Notes: generated from the sequence alone by a model not told the origin. A DNA stretch of 64,000 bases from Adenanthera pavonina (GCA_026686845.1 JAIVEN010000024.1:11271501-11335500), one strand, 5' to 3'. Shown: positions 45,359 to 57,900, numbered from the stretch's first letter. Program-made: numbers and translations.

Positions 45359-46426
45359 TCAAAAGAAGACAAAAAAAAAAGAACAAGAGGGACAATGCGA
45401 TATTTTTTTCTTTTTGTTTTAAAGGGTAATGCGATGTTTAGAAAATTAGATTTTTCTGATTTGTTGAAGGGAATAGATTTTTGAAAGTATTATTTTATAT
45501 ATATAAAAAAATAGTTAACTAATTAAATTTGTTATAAAATTTCAATATTTTGCTCTTATGAAATTATCTCTTATTTATTAATACTATACATTACTTCCTC
45601 CAATCATTTTAATAAGTGACTTTGAATACTTTCACGTAGAATTAGAAAATTAGTTATTCGCTTAAAATTTTTTTAAAAAGAATTAAACATTCCTTTTCTA
45701 CCTGTATTTATTATAACAATACAATCCTCATTAAATAAAAAATTTCTATTATTATTAAGTTAGAAAGAATGAGACTAATTAAAAGAAAACTAAAAATATT
45801 ACCAATTGAACAATTGAAAGTGCTTTTCTAATAAAAAAAAGTCTAATAACAAGATCCCTTATAAAAGAATTAGAAAAAAAATGTTAAAAGGTCCCATTAT
45901 AAAAGAACTGAAGAGAATGTAGACTAGAGATATAAAAAATAATAACTTAAAATTTTATATTTTAAAGAAATAAATAAAATGTAATATTATAATATAAGTT
46001 AAAAGAAAAGAGAAAAAATCCCAACACACACATTAAAAAAGAACAAAGGAAGGATGTACAATACTTTACACTATTATATAAATCTAGGCCTGACGCACCC
46101 CAGTTAAAAGAATAATTAATATGCATTTAAATTTTTCTTTATAAATGATAAGACATGCTACTATAAAATAATTGAGGAAGGTAGCTCGTGTTTAACTTTT
46201 TTTTGTAAATAATAATATATGCTATTATAAAATAACTAAGAATGCAGTACAAAGTCATTTAATTAATTTTTTAAGGAAAAATACATTTTAATTAGGATCT
46301 CTATAATTCAGTTGACTCAAGTTGAGAATTTAGTTTATAGGAGTATTGAATTTTTAAATTGGGTCTTTAAAAGGATTATTTCCAGATATGGGTCCTAAAA
46401 TGTATTTTGCCCAATTTTTTACTTCG

Positions 46427-46545
46427 AAATGTGAAAAGCTTGAAATGAGCAAAGTAAAAGGGGTGAAATGAAAAGCCTGAAATGATCAAAGTAAAAGGTG
46501 TGAAATGACAAGGCAAATGAATAAAGCAAAAGCATGAAATGACGG
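46427..46545 (+). repeat. Imperfect tandem repeat in MULE 5' region
   Basis: About three units of 37-41 bp built on GTGAAATGA...GAAATGA(T/G)CAAAG and TAAAAGG. It lies upstream of the transposase leader. Confidence 0.7.
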
Positions 46546-46720
46546 CAGGAGCACGCGTTGCTTTGATAATATTATATTAAAAAAAATTATTTATAAATGA
46601 GAAGTTCTGATGCATTTTTTCGGAGACGCTGGGAGACAAGCATTAAAATGATTTGGATTTTTAAAAAATTATTAATAAATGACAAGATATGACAAGATCA
46701 CTAATTTTTTTTTTAAATTA

Positions 46721-46745
46721 ATCTCGGTTTCTCAGAAACCGAGAT
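46721..46745 (+). repeat. Fourth 10-5-10 inverted repeat
   Basis: Left arm ATCTCGGTTT, centre CTCAG, right arm AAACCGAGAT; perfect 10-bp stem. It has the same arms as the subterminal units 1.4 kb upstream, with a half-site (AAACTGAGAT) near 46790. Confidence 0.9.
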
Positions 46746-46826
46746 TTAAGTTATAATTTTTTTTTTAAACAGACAAGACACAACGGAGAAACTGAGATTT
46801 ATGGAATAACTTCTTTTAAAAAAATG

Positions 46827-46877
46827 AGACAAGACACAACACTGCAACACTGCAACACGCAGTGTTGTATCTTGTCT
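46827..46877 (+). other. Strong hairpin in MULE 5' region
   Basis: AGACAAGACACAACACTGC at 46827-46845 pairs with GCAGTGTTGTATCTTGTCT at 46859-46877 (18 of 19 bases), with a 13-nt loop that repeats AACACTGC. If transcribed it would make a stable stem. Confidence 0.88.
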
Positions 46878-49218
46878 GGTCTTATCCAGTCAGTTTGAGC
46901 AAGAGAAACGTGAGAACATGCGTAGAAGGGGACAATAAGCGAAAAATTCTTTAAAAGCACAAGGTCCGAACTTATTTTTGCATAAAGATATCACGATTCA
47001 TATTTTGTTTGTGCTCTCCAGTTCAGGGTTCAGCTCCACTTCAACTTCAAATTCGAGAAAAGTTAGTAGAGTTCTTCACATATTTTTTGTCCCTCGTTCA
47101 TCTTCATCTCTGATCTATTTTATAATTTTTGGTGCACTTAGTTTAAAATTTTACTAATTTTTTTCATGTTCTTAATTTATTTCATATTTTTGTATAAGTA
47201 TAAGCAGTGTAGTTGCTTCATTCTCTTCAATGTAGTTGCTTTATTCTCTTCATTTTCAATTTTAGATGAATTAATGGAGCTCTTCAAATCTTCTTCCTAC
47301 ATTCTTTATTTCCATCTCAGGTCTGAATAGATAATTTTTGGTATATTTTTCTTAAAACTTTGCTGTTATTTTTTATATTCAGTTTTCATCTTTATATTCA
47401 CTTATTTTTTGTTAATCTTTCCTAAAATAAACAATTATTTATTTTTAATTCATGACAAACATTTTATTGTAGGTTGATCCTCTCGTACACCAAGTTCAGC
47501 TTCGTGATTTTGGAAGTGTAATAGTTTTGGTACGTTTTCACATATAATTTTATTAAATTATATATATATATAAATCTTTTACATATAATCTTTTAACTGT
47601 GTTGAATTGATGATAGCTTTTTATTTTTACATTACGGTTTAAGGCCACATTTAATGTGATTATGGAAGGTGAAAGAAAGAAGAATAACTTTGTCTTATAG
47701 ATATACCTTATATGAATATAATTAGTATATTATAATAAAATATAGAGTGAATTGATTATTGTAGATAACACCTGAGTTTACTTATTTTTTTGGTACAAAT
47801 TCTGGTTTTTACATTTGTTGAGTTCGGGTGCGTGAAGTAATTTGGCGAGCTTTCGTCACTTTTTGTTCTAAATAAGTAGTACATCCTCAATTAAACTCTC
47901 ACATGTATTGTAGTCTTATATGTATATATTTATGATTTATTTGGGGGAAGTTGAAAAGAGGAAAAGAAAAGGGCAGCCTTCTGCGGAGAGAGACAAAAAG
48001 AAATAATGGAGATGGGGAGTGAGAGTGTCATTTTTCAGAGATAGAGTAATTTTTAAGCTGGCACCTACTATTCAGCTTAGTAACTAGATATTAATAGAAA
48101 AATACTCCTTTGTTATATTTTTAAAAACACTTACTCCACCGTTTATATTTATTTGGTACTTTCTAAAAATATTTTATTTATTTAAAATATAAGTTCTTTT
48201 ATAATTTTTAAAAAGCATCAAATTTTATTTTTTTAATTTTATCAATAAATTTATAGTGCAGACTATTGAGAAATTGTTTAAAAGAGATATAGTTATGATG
48301 AGATATATTTAATAAAAAAATTACAAAGTTTTGGTAATTTCTATAAATTTCAAAAATATCAACTAATTTTAAATAATTTTTTTATTTTTATAAAATAGTT
48401 AAAAATGACTTATAAATAAAAAAAAAGTACAAAATTATTAATATTAAAAAAAGTGATAAAAATTAGTTAAGAGTTTTTTTTTTAAAAAGTCTCATAATGT
48501 TTTATTATCTTTTATAAGAGATATTATATTAAAGAAAATAAAAAGTTTCCGGCAAAAATCTTAAAAAAAAGAATAGAAAAAAATAACATAAGGTAAATCT
48601 TAAAAATAATTTGGTCCATGTCCTTTTTCAGTTTTCATTCATTATCCCGATGGTAAATCTTTTCTTTTCTTTTTGTTTGATGAAATAAATCTTTTCTTTT
48701 TTGCACTTACTATTGGATATACGAGAATCAAAGTATATTAATCGTAAAAAAATTAGTGTAAAATATAAAATTAACATGGAGTCATATACTTTTACAAAAA
48801 AAATAGATTATAGGAATGTTAATAACTATAGTTTATTAATGCAAAAAAAATATTGATAATTTAAGAAAATATATAACATGATATATTTATGCAGTTAAAA
48901 TTTTCTTTATTTTGTTTGTTTATAATATTGATAATAGTAGAAAAGTAGAGAAAAATGGTATGCTGTATTAAAAAGTTCATAAATATAAGATATTTATAGT
49001 TAAGCGTGATTTTTGATTTAGTAAATAAATAACATTTAGGGAATTTTTATAATATTATATTTATGTACGTATAGATTATTTTTCGTATATTGGAAGGTAA
49101 TTTATATATATTATTTTTCTTGTAATAATGTATTTGGTATATTAGAATTTTTTTTCTATTAATATGGATTTCATGTTTATGAGTAGATAATAGAGAATTT
49201 TATATTATAGGAAGAGAA

Positions 49219-51877
49219 ATGGATAATAGAAGAGAGTGGGTCTACGAATTTGCAAATGGACGAATTTTGACTGGTACAAATGGTGTGATATTTGAATCCG
49301 ATAGTATAAAAATGATAAGTGTTGATTCAAACATTACCTTGATTCAACTAAAGCAAGTTGTCGGACAAAAGCTTGGACTTCCTTCCAATCAAATTGTGTC
49401 AAGCCTGGTACATAGATGCCCCATTTCCATAAATCCACCATGGTACCAGTCATGTATTCTAGAGGTTGATTCTGACATAGACAACATGTGGCAAATGAAT
49501 TCTCGATATTCGGATCAATTGACAAGGGCAGAGTTGTATGCACATATTTGCAATGTGGAAGTTGATGATTATATTGAATCACAACCACGGGAGGACTATT
49601 TTAGATATACGATCCCATCAAGTAGTAATCAAGTAAACCCAATAGAACATGGATCAAGGCTGAGCATACACTTGGAAAATTTCAACCCATTTAATCCTTG
49701 CTCAGATATTGGTAATATTGAACCATCTTCTTCACTTCCCCCAACTGAAGATATGATGGATGACTTTGAGGATGAGGATGAGTATGATTTCTTAATAAAT
49801 TCTACTAGTGGGAACAATGATGTTGATAATGATGATGAGGACCATGAGGAGAATTATGAGGGTGGCAATGATGTCCCTGGCCAAACATTACGTATCAATG
49901 AATATGAAGAGCCTGCATCCAATTTCTTCTCACGTGTTAATGTTGAATTGGTTGTGGCTCCTGAGTTTAGTGGAGTGGGAGATATTCATCTTCTCAGTGA
50001 TAATCATGACTTTTTCATAGGGCAAAGTTTTATGGACATCCATGCTCTAAGATGTGCGGTCAAACTTTACTCAATTCGAGTTCACCACACATTTAAAGTA
50101 TATCATTCTAGTAAGAAGTATGAAGAATATCGATGTGTAAATTATGGGAGTGGTTGCAATTGGAGACTAAGGGCTAACCAAAAAATGAATAGAACCTTCT
50201 GGTTAATCACGAAATATGCATGTCCCCATACGTGTTTAGCCACATCATTAACTCAAGATCATCCCAAGTTAGATGCTGATGTCATCTCATCATGTATAGT
50301 AGGGATGGTACCTGATCGGCCAGATGTGAAAGTTTCTCAAATTATTGAGCGTATGCATTCCAGGTTTGGGTACACTGTGTCATACAAAAAAGCATGGAAG
50401 GCAAAACAATTAGCACTAGCTACTGCTTTTGGTAACTGGGAGAGCTCATACTCACTATTACCTAAATGGCTAGGTGCGGTTCAACATTTCATGCCTGGAT
50501 CATGTGTAAAATTCTCAACCAACCCGTGTTCAGAAGCCAGTTTTGAAGGGCAAAATATTGAAATGTTTAAGAGTGTTTTTTGGGCATTTAAACCATGTAT
50601 CGACGCATTTGGTCACTTAAAGCCGATTATTCAGGTTGATGGAACTTTTCTTTATGGGAAATATAAAGGCACATTGCTTATGGCTACATCACAAGATGGT
50701 GATCGCAATATTGTACCACTTGCATTTGCCGTGGTTGAGGGGGAGACAAAAGCTGCCTGGACATGGTTCTTATATCATGTTCACATATCTATCGTAAAGG
50801 AGAGGGAATGAATTTGTTTAATTTCAGACAGACATCCATCAATTTTGTCTGCGGTTCAAAATCGATGTGTTCGATGGCATACATATCATGTTTTTTGTTT
50901 GAGGCATGTGGCTGCAAATTTGCATAAAGCACACGGAACAAATTGGTTAAAGGAGAAGTTTATAAATATTGGTGAGATTCATTTGCTTTGTTTTCATATA
51001 TTAAATGTTGAAGGAAAAATTATTAATAATAAATTCTTAATTATTTGCAGGCTATGCATATGAAAAACATGTTGTTGACCAACAATTGTCAGAGATAGCA
51101 TTGACTCACGCACAGGCAGCTAATTGGATCAACGACATCCCAAAAGAAAAATGGTCTCGTGCATATGACTCTGAAGGTCAACGTTACGGTCATATGACAA
51201 CAAATCTCGCTGAATGTATGAATGGTGTCTTTAAAGGTGTCCGAAGTTTGCCGATTACAGGTCTTGTTAAGGTTACAATGTATAGGGTGAACACCTATTT
51301 TGTCAAACATGCGAAACAAGTTTACGCACAAATAGCAGCTGGACAAGTTTTCTCTGAGACACTTAGCAAAAATTTAGAAATAGCAACACATGCTGCATCC
51401 GCGTGTCATGTTCGCATTAACGACAGAAGAGAGACATCTTTTGAGGTTGTTGAACCTCACAATGTTCAGTTGCGCCAATTTGGCCGTTGTTGCAAGGTTT
51501 ACTTGAATGACAGAAAATGCGATTGTGGAGAATTTCATATACAGCATTATCCATGCATGCATGTCATTGCCGCTTGTGCGAGTACTGGATTAGACCACTT
51601 GCAATTTGTGGATCCTGTATTTAAGTTAAAAACCATGCGCCATGCTTACAGTAATGAGTTTCACCCTATAGGAGATGAGATTCATTGGCCAGAAACTGAT
51701 CTTCCGACATTGGTACCTGACCCATCAATGATTCGAGACAAAGGTCGTCCTCGATCGACTCGCATACGTAATGAGATGGATTGGACTGTTGCCGGTCAAC
51801 AATCCAAATGTGGATTATGTAGGCAGATAGGACACAATCGCTCTACTTGTTCACAGAGTCATGCTGTTAGACAATAA
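49219..51877 (+). pseudogene. MULE transposase (mudrA type) with one nonsense codon
   Basis: Exon 49219-50971, intron 50972-51050 (GT-AG, frame kept), exon 51051-51877; 859 codons before the stop, close to MURA length. Order: an N-terminal domain of about 130 aa; an acidic Asp/Glu-rich linker; a DBD_Tnp_Mut-like domain (FFIGQSFMDIHALRCAVKLY, cysteines in CVNYGSGCNW and CPHTC); the MULE catalytic domain with D in IIQVDGTFLYG, D in LISDRHPS and E in NLAECMNG; a SWIM finger (CDCGEFHIQHYPCMH); and a C-terminal CCHC knuckle (CGLCRQIGHNRSTC). TGA at 50809-50811 interrupts the frame 8 codons before the second catalytic Asp. It is the only break seen. The product would bind the element ends and catalyse cut-and-paste transposition in the nucleus. 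Confidence 0.92.
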
Positions 51878-52021
51878 TTTGCAGTTGACATTTTCAACCA
51901 CATGTATTTGACATTTTTTAAATATATCAAAATGTGTCAAAATTGTAATTGATTGCATGAGTTTTATGTCCATAGTAATGTTCGATATTTGTTCTCCAAA
52001 TATTGTAGGGATATTTCTCAA

Positions 52022-54266
52022 ATGGCGCAACAACATCAAATCATCAACCCAGGTCCTGAGGATGATTCATTATTGTATTTACAACCAAGACATATTTCAG
52101 AGGCTGTGTGGACTCGGGATGTAAGTAAATTTTTGCACATATAAACATTCATTGATATGTTTCATCATATATTACTCTACCATATATGTTTTTTCTGTAG
52201 GTCATTCGGATTCTTCGAACTCGACGAGTCATGCATAAAAATAGACTAATTGAACCACCAGTGCAAATTGTACCATACCTTATACAAGCTGGCTTCTATG
52301 GCGCTGCGAGAATAAGTCAATTTGAGTATGATCCGACATTGATCTCAGCACTTGTTGAGAGGTGGCGTCCTGAGACACATACTTTTCACACTACTCGTGG
52401 GGAATGTACAATAACTTTATAAGACGTGGCAATTCAGTTGGGCCTTCCCTGCACCGGAAACCCTGTGATTGGTATGACAAATTTCAATTGGCCACAAATG
52501 TGTCAATTGCTTCTTGGAGAATCACCACCTCCAGAAAAAATAACTGGACAGGCGCTAGTCATAAGTTGGTTGGATGACCACTTTCATGACCTCGAAGAAG
52601 ATGCAAATGAACAACAAATAGAACAATTCACTCGTGCATATATACTCAGATTGATTGGCGGATATCTAATGCCAGATAGGTCTGGTCAGAGGGTTTATTT
52701 GATGTATCTCCCATTACTCATGGATCTGGGTAGAGCAGGTCTATATTCTTGGGGATCTGCAGTGTTAGCCCATTTATACAGAGAATTATGTAATGCTACA
52801 GAAGATACAGAGCAAGGGATTGGCGGATGCATGACGTTACTTCACCTCTGGGCATGGGATCGATTTCCTATGCTAGCGCCACAACGACCTCCACTAGCAA
52901 ATCTACATACAAATATCTATCCTCTGTCACCACCATTGGGATTCAGGTATGTGTAATTTGCACTCAAACAATTAGATTTTAGCTTATTAATTTAATCATA
53001 CAAAGTTTAACAAGTACTTCTATGTTTTCATAGGTGGAAAAATGTAGGTAAATCACCCCGTCCGACTGAGCCGATGTTGCGACAATATAGGAAGTTGCTT
53101 GATGAGATGGGGGAAGATGATATAATTTGGCAGCCATATGAATCTTTACCGGTGCAGCAATTAATTCCTGCATATTGCTTAGAGACACCATTGATTTGGC
53201 GAGCTTCAGTGCCCCTTATATGCTTCCATATAATTGAATGGCATCATCCTGATCGTGTGCTTAGGCAATTTGGACGACAACAACCAATTCCTAAAACCCC
53301 TGTTTATTTGGGGAATTGCCACACGATACAGCTAAGAGGAAGAATAGATATCAAGTGGGTTGAGAATCACATCGAATTTATTGAGGCCTGGAATAGATGG
53401 CATGATGCTATAACTGAGTCGCCAATGGCACATGAAGCATTAGATTGCACATCTGAGTATATGCGATGGTATTGGAGACACACTCGACGGTGGATTCACC
53501 AAGCTAGTGCTACAACTGGTTATGCGGTAAGTATTTGAAATCGTTGTCTTTGTTTTGTTTATATGGGTAGTGTTATTACCTAATGGGTTATTATCAATTT
53601 CAGGTCGACATAGCAGATGAATTGATTAGACTAAGTATGAATGACCCTCTGCCAATGTCAACCAGGGAATATCAAGAAAGAGTTATACAAGACCAACGTA
53701 ACATCAGAGTGGCATTAAAAGAACAACATTATAATATGGTCCCTCAACCTGCCCCACCTGCAATTGAGCTACCACGTCTACTAATTCCCCAGGGGAGACC
53801 AAGTAAGCGACGTGGTGGCTATTTATCAACTCAACCACCAGTTGTGGTTGAAGAAGATGAACATGATCAAGGAGTCGCAGCAGAAAGTGACAATGAACAA
53901 GATCAAGATGTTGCTTCTTCTTCAGACATTTTTAATGAATCATATTATATGCCACCCTCAACTCTGCCTCAATTCAGCTCGTCCAATTTTGAGTCATCAT
54001 TTATGTCTTTATTTGAGAATCCGACAATTTTTGCAACAGAGTATAATAACTACACATTTGATGTTGGCGGACCATCAAATGAGGCATTCATGACTCCGCA
54101 ACAGCCAATTCCTCCTGTTGAGTCTCCTGTATTTGACTTGAATACTCCACCGGCTCCTTATACGACAGAGTCACCTGAATCTCAACATGAGGAGCCAAGA
54201 AGACAAGAAAGACCACAACGTGTTAGAAGGAGACCGAGATGTGGCACAGGAAGTTATTATGTATAA
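52022..54266 (+). pseudogene. Plant mobile domain (PMD, MAIN/MAIL-like) protein carried by the MULE, one nonsense codon
   Basis: Four exons with GT-AG junctions and kept frame: 52022-52120, 52201-52946, 53034-53526 and 53604-54266; 666 codons before the stop. The N-terminal part has the PMD signature blocks: FYGAARISQFEYDPTLISAL, FHTTRGECTITL, DVAIQLGLP, and YLMYLPLLMDLGRAGLYSWG with LAHLYRELC. A Pro- and Glu-rich disordered tail ends in basic RRPRCGTG, as in many TE-borne PMD proteins. TAA at 52420-52422 lies between ITL and DVA, where Gln is usual (CAA to TAA). The ATG lies 144 bp after the transposase stop, just after an acceptor-like TATTGTAG/G (52001-52009), so a shared or spliced transcript is possible. 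Host PMD proteins MAIN and MAIL1 act in TE silencing and genome maintenance; the role of the TE version is unknown. Confidence 0.88.
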
Positions 54267-54653
54267 GAACTCCACAATTTTTTCTTCCCAAAGAAAAATT
54301 TTATTTTTAATTATTGTATCAGATTCTAATATTAATTGCTTGTATTAATTATTATTTTTTATTTATTACCAATTAATATAGTTAATTATTAATTAATAAA
54401 AAAATGTTCCTCAACTTATTTTTAGTCTTTAATTAAAAATATTAATTTCAATAATATTTGTTATTTTTTAATTATACATTACTTTTTAATCATTACTTAA
54501 TCATTTCTTTTTATTATAATACAATGATTATAAAATTTGATTAATCATTACTCAATTATCTATTATCAATCATTACTAATTATTATATTTATTACTCAAT
54601 TATTATTTATCATTACATAATTATTATAACCATTTTTTTTTCGGACAATGCAT

Positions 54654-54678
54654 ATCTTGGCTCCTTTCAAACCGAGAT
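54654..54678 (+). repeat. Right-side 10-5-10 inverted repeat, degenerate
   Basis: Left arm ATCTTGGCTC (decayed), centre CTTTC, right arm AAACCGAGAT (intact). Together with a half-site GCCGAGAT at 54719-54726 it mirrors the left subterminal array. Confidence 0.7.
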
Positions 54679-54718
54679 TGGCTTTGTCAAAAAAGAAAAT
54701 GAAATTGGCATGTCTTAA

Positions 54719-54812
54719 GCCGAGATCACTTGTAGTATTTGAAGAAAATTGTTTAAAGTTATAGCATATTGAGAAAAACTCCTCAAATTTATAGTACCAC
54801 GATCAATTTTCC
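54719..54812 (-). repeat. MULE right terminal inverted repeat
   Basis: Inverse of 45083-45185 with several mismatches; shares CTTGTAGTATTTG and TATAGCATATTG. It ends CGATCAATTTTCC directly before the TATATTATC duplication. Confidence 0.78.
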
Positions 54813-54821
54813 TATATTATC

Positions 54822-54940
54822 TCATGGAGGAACCTTCCTTCAATTGAGTACATGTCTTTGCCCGGGCCGAAGTTGACCATTTTTGGTTCCCCTTGGCAAG
54901 TGTAGTACACCTTGAATTTTTTGTTTACGGTGTTCCCCAT
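54822..54940 (-). pseudogene. Short unknown ORF split by the MULE insertion
   Basis: On the minus strand an ATG at 54940 opens MGNTVNKKFKVYYTCQGEP and remains open, with balanced codon use, to the edge of the MULE. Across the empty site it would continue on the other side (45073 down to a TAA at 45037-45039), giving about 55 codons. The patch is GC-richer than the surrounding DNA. I do not recognise the protein. It could be an exon of a former gene or chance. Confidence 0.35.
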
Positions 54941-57900
54941 CTTGGTTTATAACCGTACTCCTTGAATGATTTATGTATAAAACAAAAGTAAATTTAGTTA
55001 AGAGGGATTTATCATTTATCCTTTGTATCTCAAGAGATATTAGTTCCTATTGCTAACATAAAATACTTCTGATCATAGCAAAAAAAAAAAACCAATAGTA
55101 TTATGTTTAGATATTAAACCCAAACATTTTTTTATCAACACTAAACAAAAAATTACTTAATACCAGCGATTTTTTAAAATGCAAATATTTTATATTGGGA
55201 TTTTTCAAATTTTCTCAATACTGAATTTGTAATTCATTAGTTGTTTTAAACATATCAACCAACAACATCTACTACAATTAGTAGGTAGTTATATTCTACA
55301 AACATGTTGTTTAGGGGTTTGATTCTTGGTGTTTTAGTGATTTCTACACTTTAAAGGATTTAGTATTCAGTCTTAGTTTGAGATATCTTTAGTATTAAGA
55401 AAGCATAAGATTAATCAACCTTAGATGAAGGGAACCAAAGTTATGATTATTATAGATTTTTTCTTGGCCTGAAGTTGTCATTATTAAATAAAACAGCTGT
55501 AAAATCATGGTCTAAAATTAAGCAAATGAAGGTGCATAGATAAGTCACGCAGTATGGTTGGTGGATCAGAAAAATATTCGTTACATTAATGGCACGCGCT
55601 GCACCTTCTCCTCGCTCGCAAAAAATTTTTTTTTTTTAAACTCTATTTTTCTTACACAGCCACGCCAGCGTGTTCCACGAGCAGCCATCTTCAAAATACC
55701 ACATATATTATACTTTTAATCGCTGTCGCGCCTTTCATGCTTAACCTTTTTCTTAAGTGAATTTTTTATCATTATGTATTCATACACATACACAGACACA
55801 TCTATATATATATATATAATAATGTGTTAGTATGTAAAGCTTATTTTTCCTTATTATATTTATTATAGCATACTATTTACATGTGGAATTTTATGAAAAT
55901 GTGTAGTTTGCTAAACTTATTTTGATGTGAGTAGTATTTAAAAATTTTTTGTTTGAAAGATCTTTTATCCTATTATTTTTTAAAATCAAACAAAGGAAGA
56001 GGAATATTTTCCCTCCCATTCTCTTTTCTCACTCTTGTCTAAAGATGGGAGAAAAACTACACACTCCTTTTATTTGATTAGAGAGAAAAATATGATTGAA
56101 AATTTTTTCTTCATTCTCTCTTTCAAATCTTTCGAACCAACAAAACAGAGGGTAAATTAAACCTATGTGGCTTATAAACTCAAGTTCCATGCAATGATAA
56201 GTACTAACATGGTGTTTAGTAGAAAGAAAGTATTTTATCAATTTCAGTTTATATAACACTTTTAATTACCGCACACAGAACAAGTGTGAAAATTAATGAC
56301 TAAAAATTTTTCTACACTTTCTTAAATTATTTTAATTTAATATAGTTGACTTATAAATTAAACTTATCAATATTAATCAAATTTTATCCTCTTTCATAGC
56401 ATTTTGGGTAGAAAGAAATAAAATATATTACATAATTCATAAAATAACTTATATTGTGAAACATATATTTATCTAAAAGATGCCTTATTATAAAGCGAAA
56501 TGAAAAGAATAAGTTTTAATAAAAGGAGAAAGGAAGAAAAAATCCATTTTAATATATTTGGTAAAAGAAAAAATTCATTGTACTATGTTTACTAGTCAAT
56601 TATAATTCTTTTATTGAAAATCTCAATATATTTGTAACTAATAATAGCCTTTGTATCCAAACACATTAAAATAAATTTTCTCTCTTATTTTCACTTTTTT
56701 GAAATTTTTTTTACTTTTTTTTTTTACCAAGTTCTGGTTTTATAACCATATATATTGGCAAGAGTTTCATAATGGTTTTGATTGACTAGTAAAAATGATG
56801 TTTTAAATAAGAGATAATATTTCTTTTTTAAGACCTAATAATGAAATTAGTTATAGAGATGGATTTTTAAGTGATAAATAGAGGTAAAAATAGGAAAATT
56901 GAAAAGATGAATAGTAACATGTCTAAAGTATAATAAAATAGCTATGTTGCTCTCAAAATGTGATTCCAAAAAAAAATATATATATAAATAAAATAATTTA
57001 CTGAATATTTAATTTTAAATGTATAATTAAAAACTGAAAGCATATATAAATAAAAAAACTAAACTTATATATTTTTCCTTATATACTTTTTATATTATTC
57101 TCTAATTAAAATTTAATATATAAATTTTTTAAATTTTTTTAAGTTTAAGAAGTTAATACTTTCAATATATAATTAATAAATAAATCTATAATGTAATAAA
57201 AAAATTTACATGTTAACTTTTAATTGTAAAATAACATGAAAAATATATAAGAAAAGGCATATAAATATTTTGTATAAAAAAATCGAGTATTACTTTGAAA
57301 ATGAATTCCATTGAAAAGTTGAGAAGATATAGGCAACATTAATATTAATAGTAATAATAATGGCAGCTTTGAAATTGTAAATAGGTAAGATGGGGATTTC
57401 TAATAATAGTTTAATAATACATCCTCTGCTCTATGATAAAAAGTATTTTTAAAAATTTTATATATTTTAAGAAAAATTTATTATATTTTTAAACTTGTAA
57501 AAATACCAAAAATTTTATTTTTATTCCTATTTATTTCATTTATTTTCATTACTCTAGCCTATATTATAAGACTAATTATTAAATAAATGTGGGTTAAAAA
57601 TAAATTAATATATAAAATCTTATATTATGTGTTAAGAAAAAAATTTCTCAAAATATTTTATAATACTAACTGAGAAAGTAATTAAGGACAGCAATCAACT
57701 TAATCTAAAGCTTTTAATATTTATGGGAGGAAATGTAACACGGTGTATTCATAAAGAGATGAAAATTTATTATCTCACCCAAAAAATTATTATCTCTCTT
57801 TAATAAAAAAATAATTATCTCTTAATTAAAACATCACTTTCCCAAGTTGAAGAGAATATTTGACCTGTTATCAAATATTAAAGTTTTGCACGTCATAACG

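Larger units (their letters stand above)
45083..54812 (+). mobile_element. Two-gene Mutator-like element: transposase plus plant mobile domain gene
   Basis: 9,730-bp element with imperfect inverted ends (GGCTTTTTGACCG and the inverse of CGATCAATTTTCC) and a shared inner block (CAATATGCTATAA, AAATACTACAA) over about 100 bp. It carries a mudrA-type transposase (49219-51877) and a PMD protein gene (52022-54266) on the same strand. Subterminal DNA holds 25-bp inverted repeats, a tandem repeat and a strong hairpin. Both genes have one in-frame stop, so this copy is probably not autonomous, but every domain is present. The long 5' region (45.36-49.2 kb) has a leader-like stretch near 47000-47100 and possible 5' UTR introns. 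Confidence 0.9.
45074..54821. other. 9-bp target duplication TATATTATC of the MULE
   Basis: TATATTATC at 45074-45082 and again at 54813-54821, exactly outside the terminal inverted repeats. A perfect 9-bp duplication is the hallmark of Mutator-like transposition and fixes the borders of the 9,730-bp element. Confidence 0.88.
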
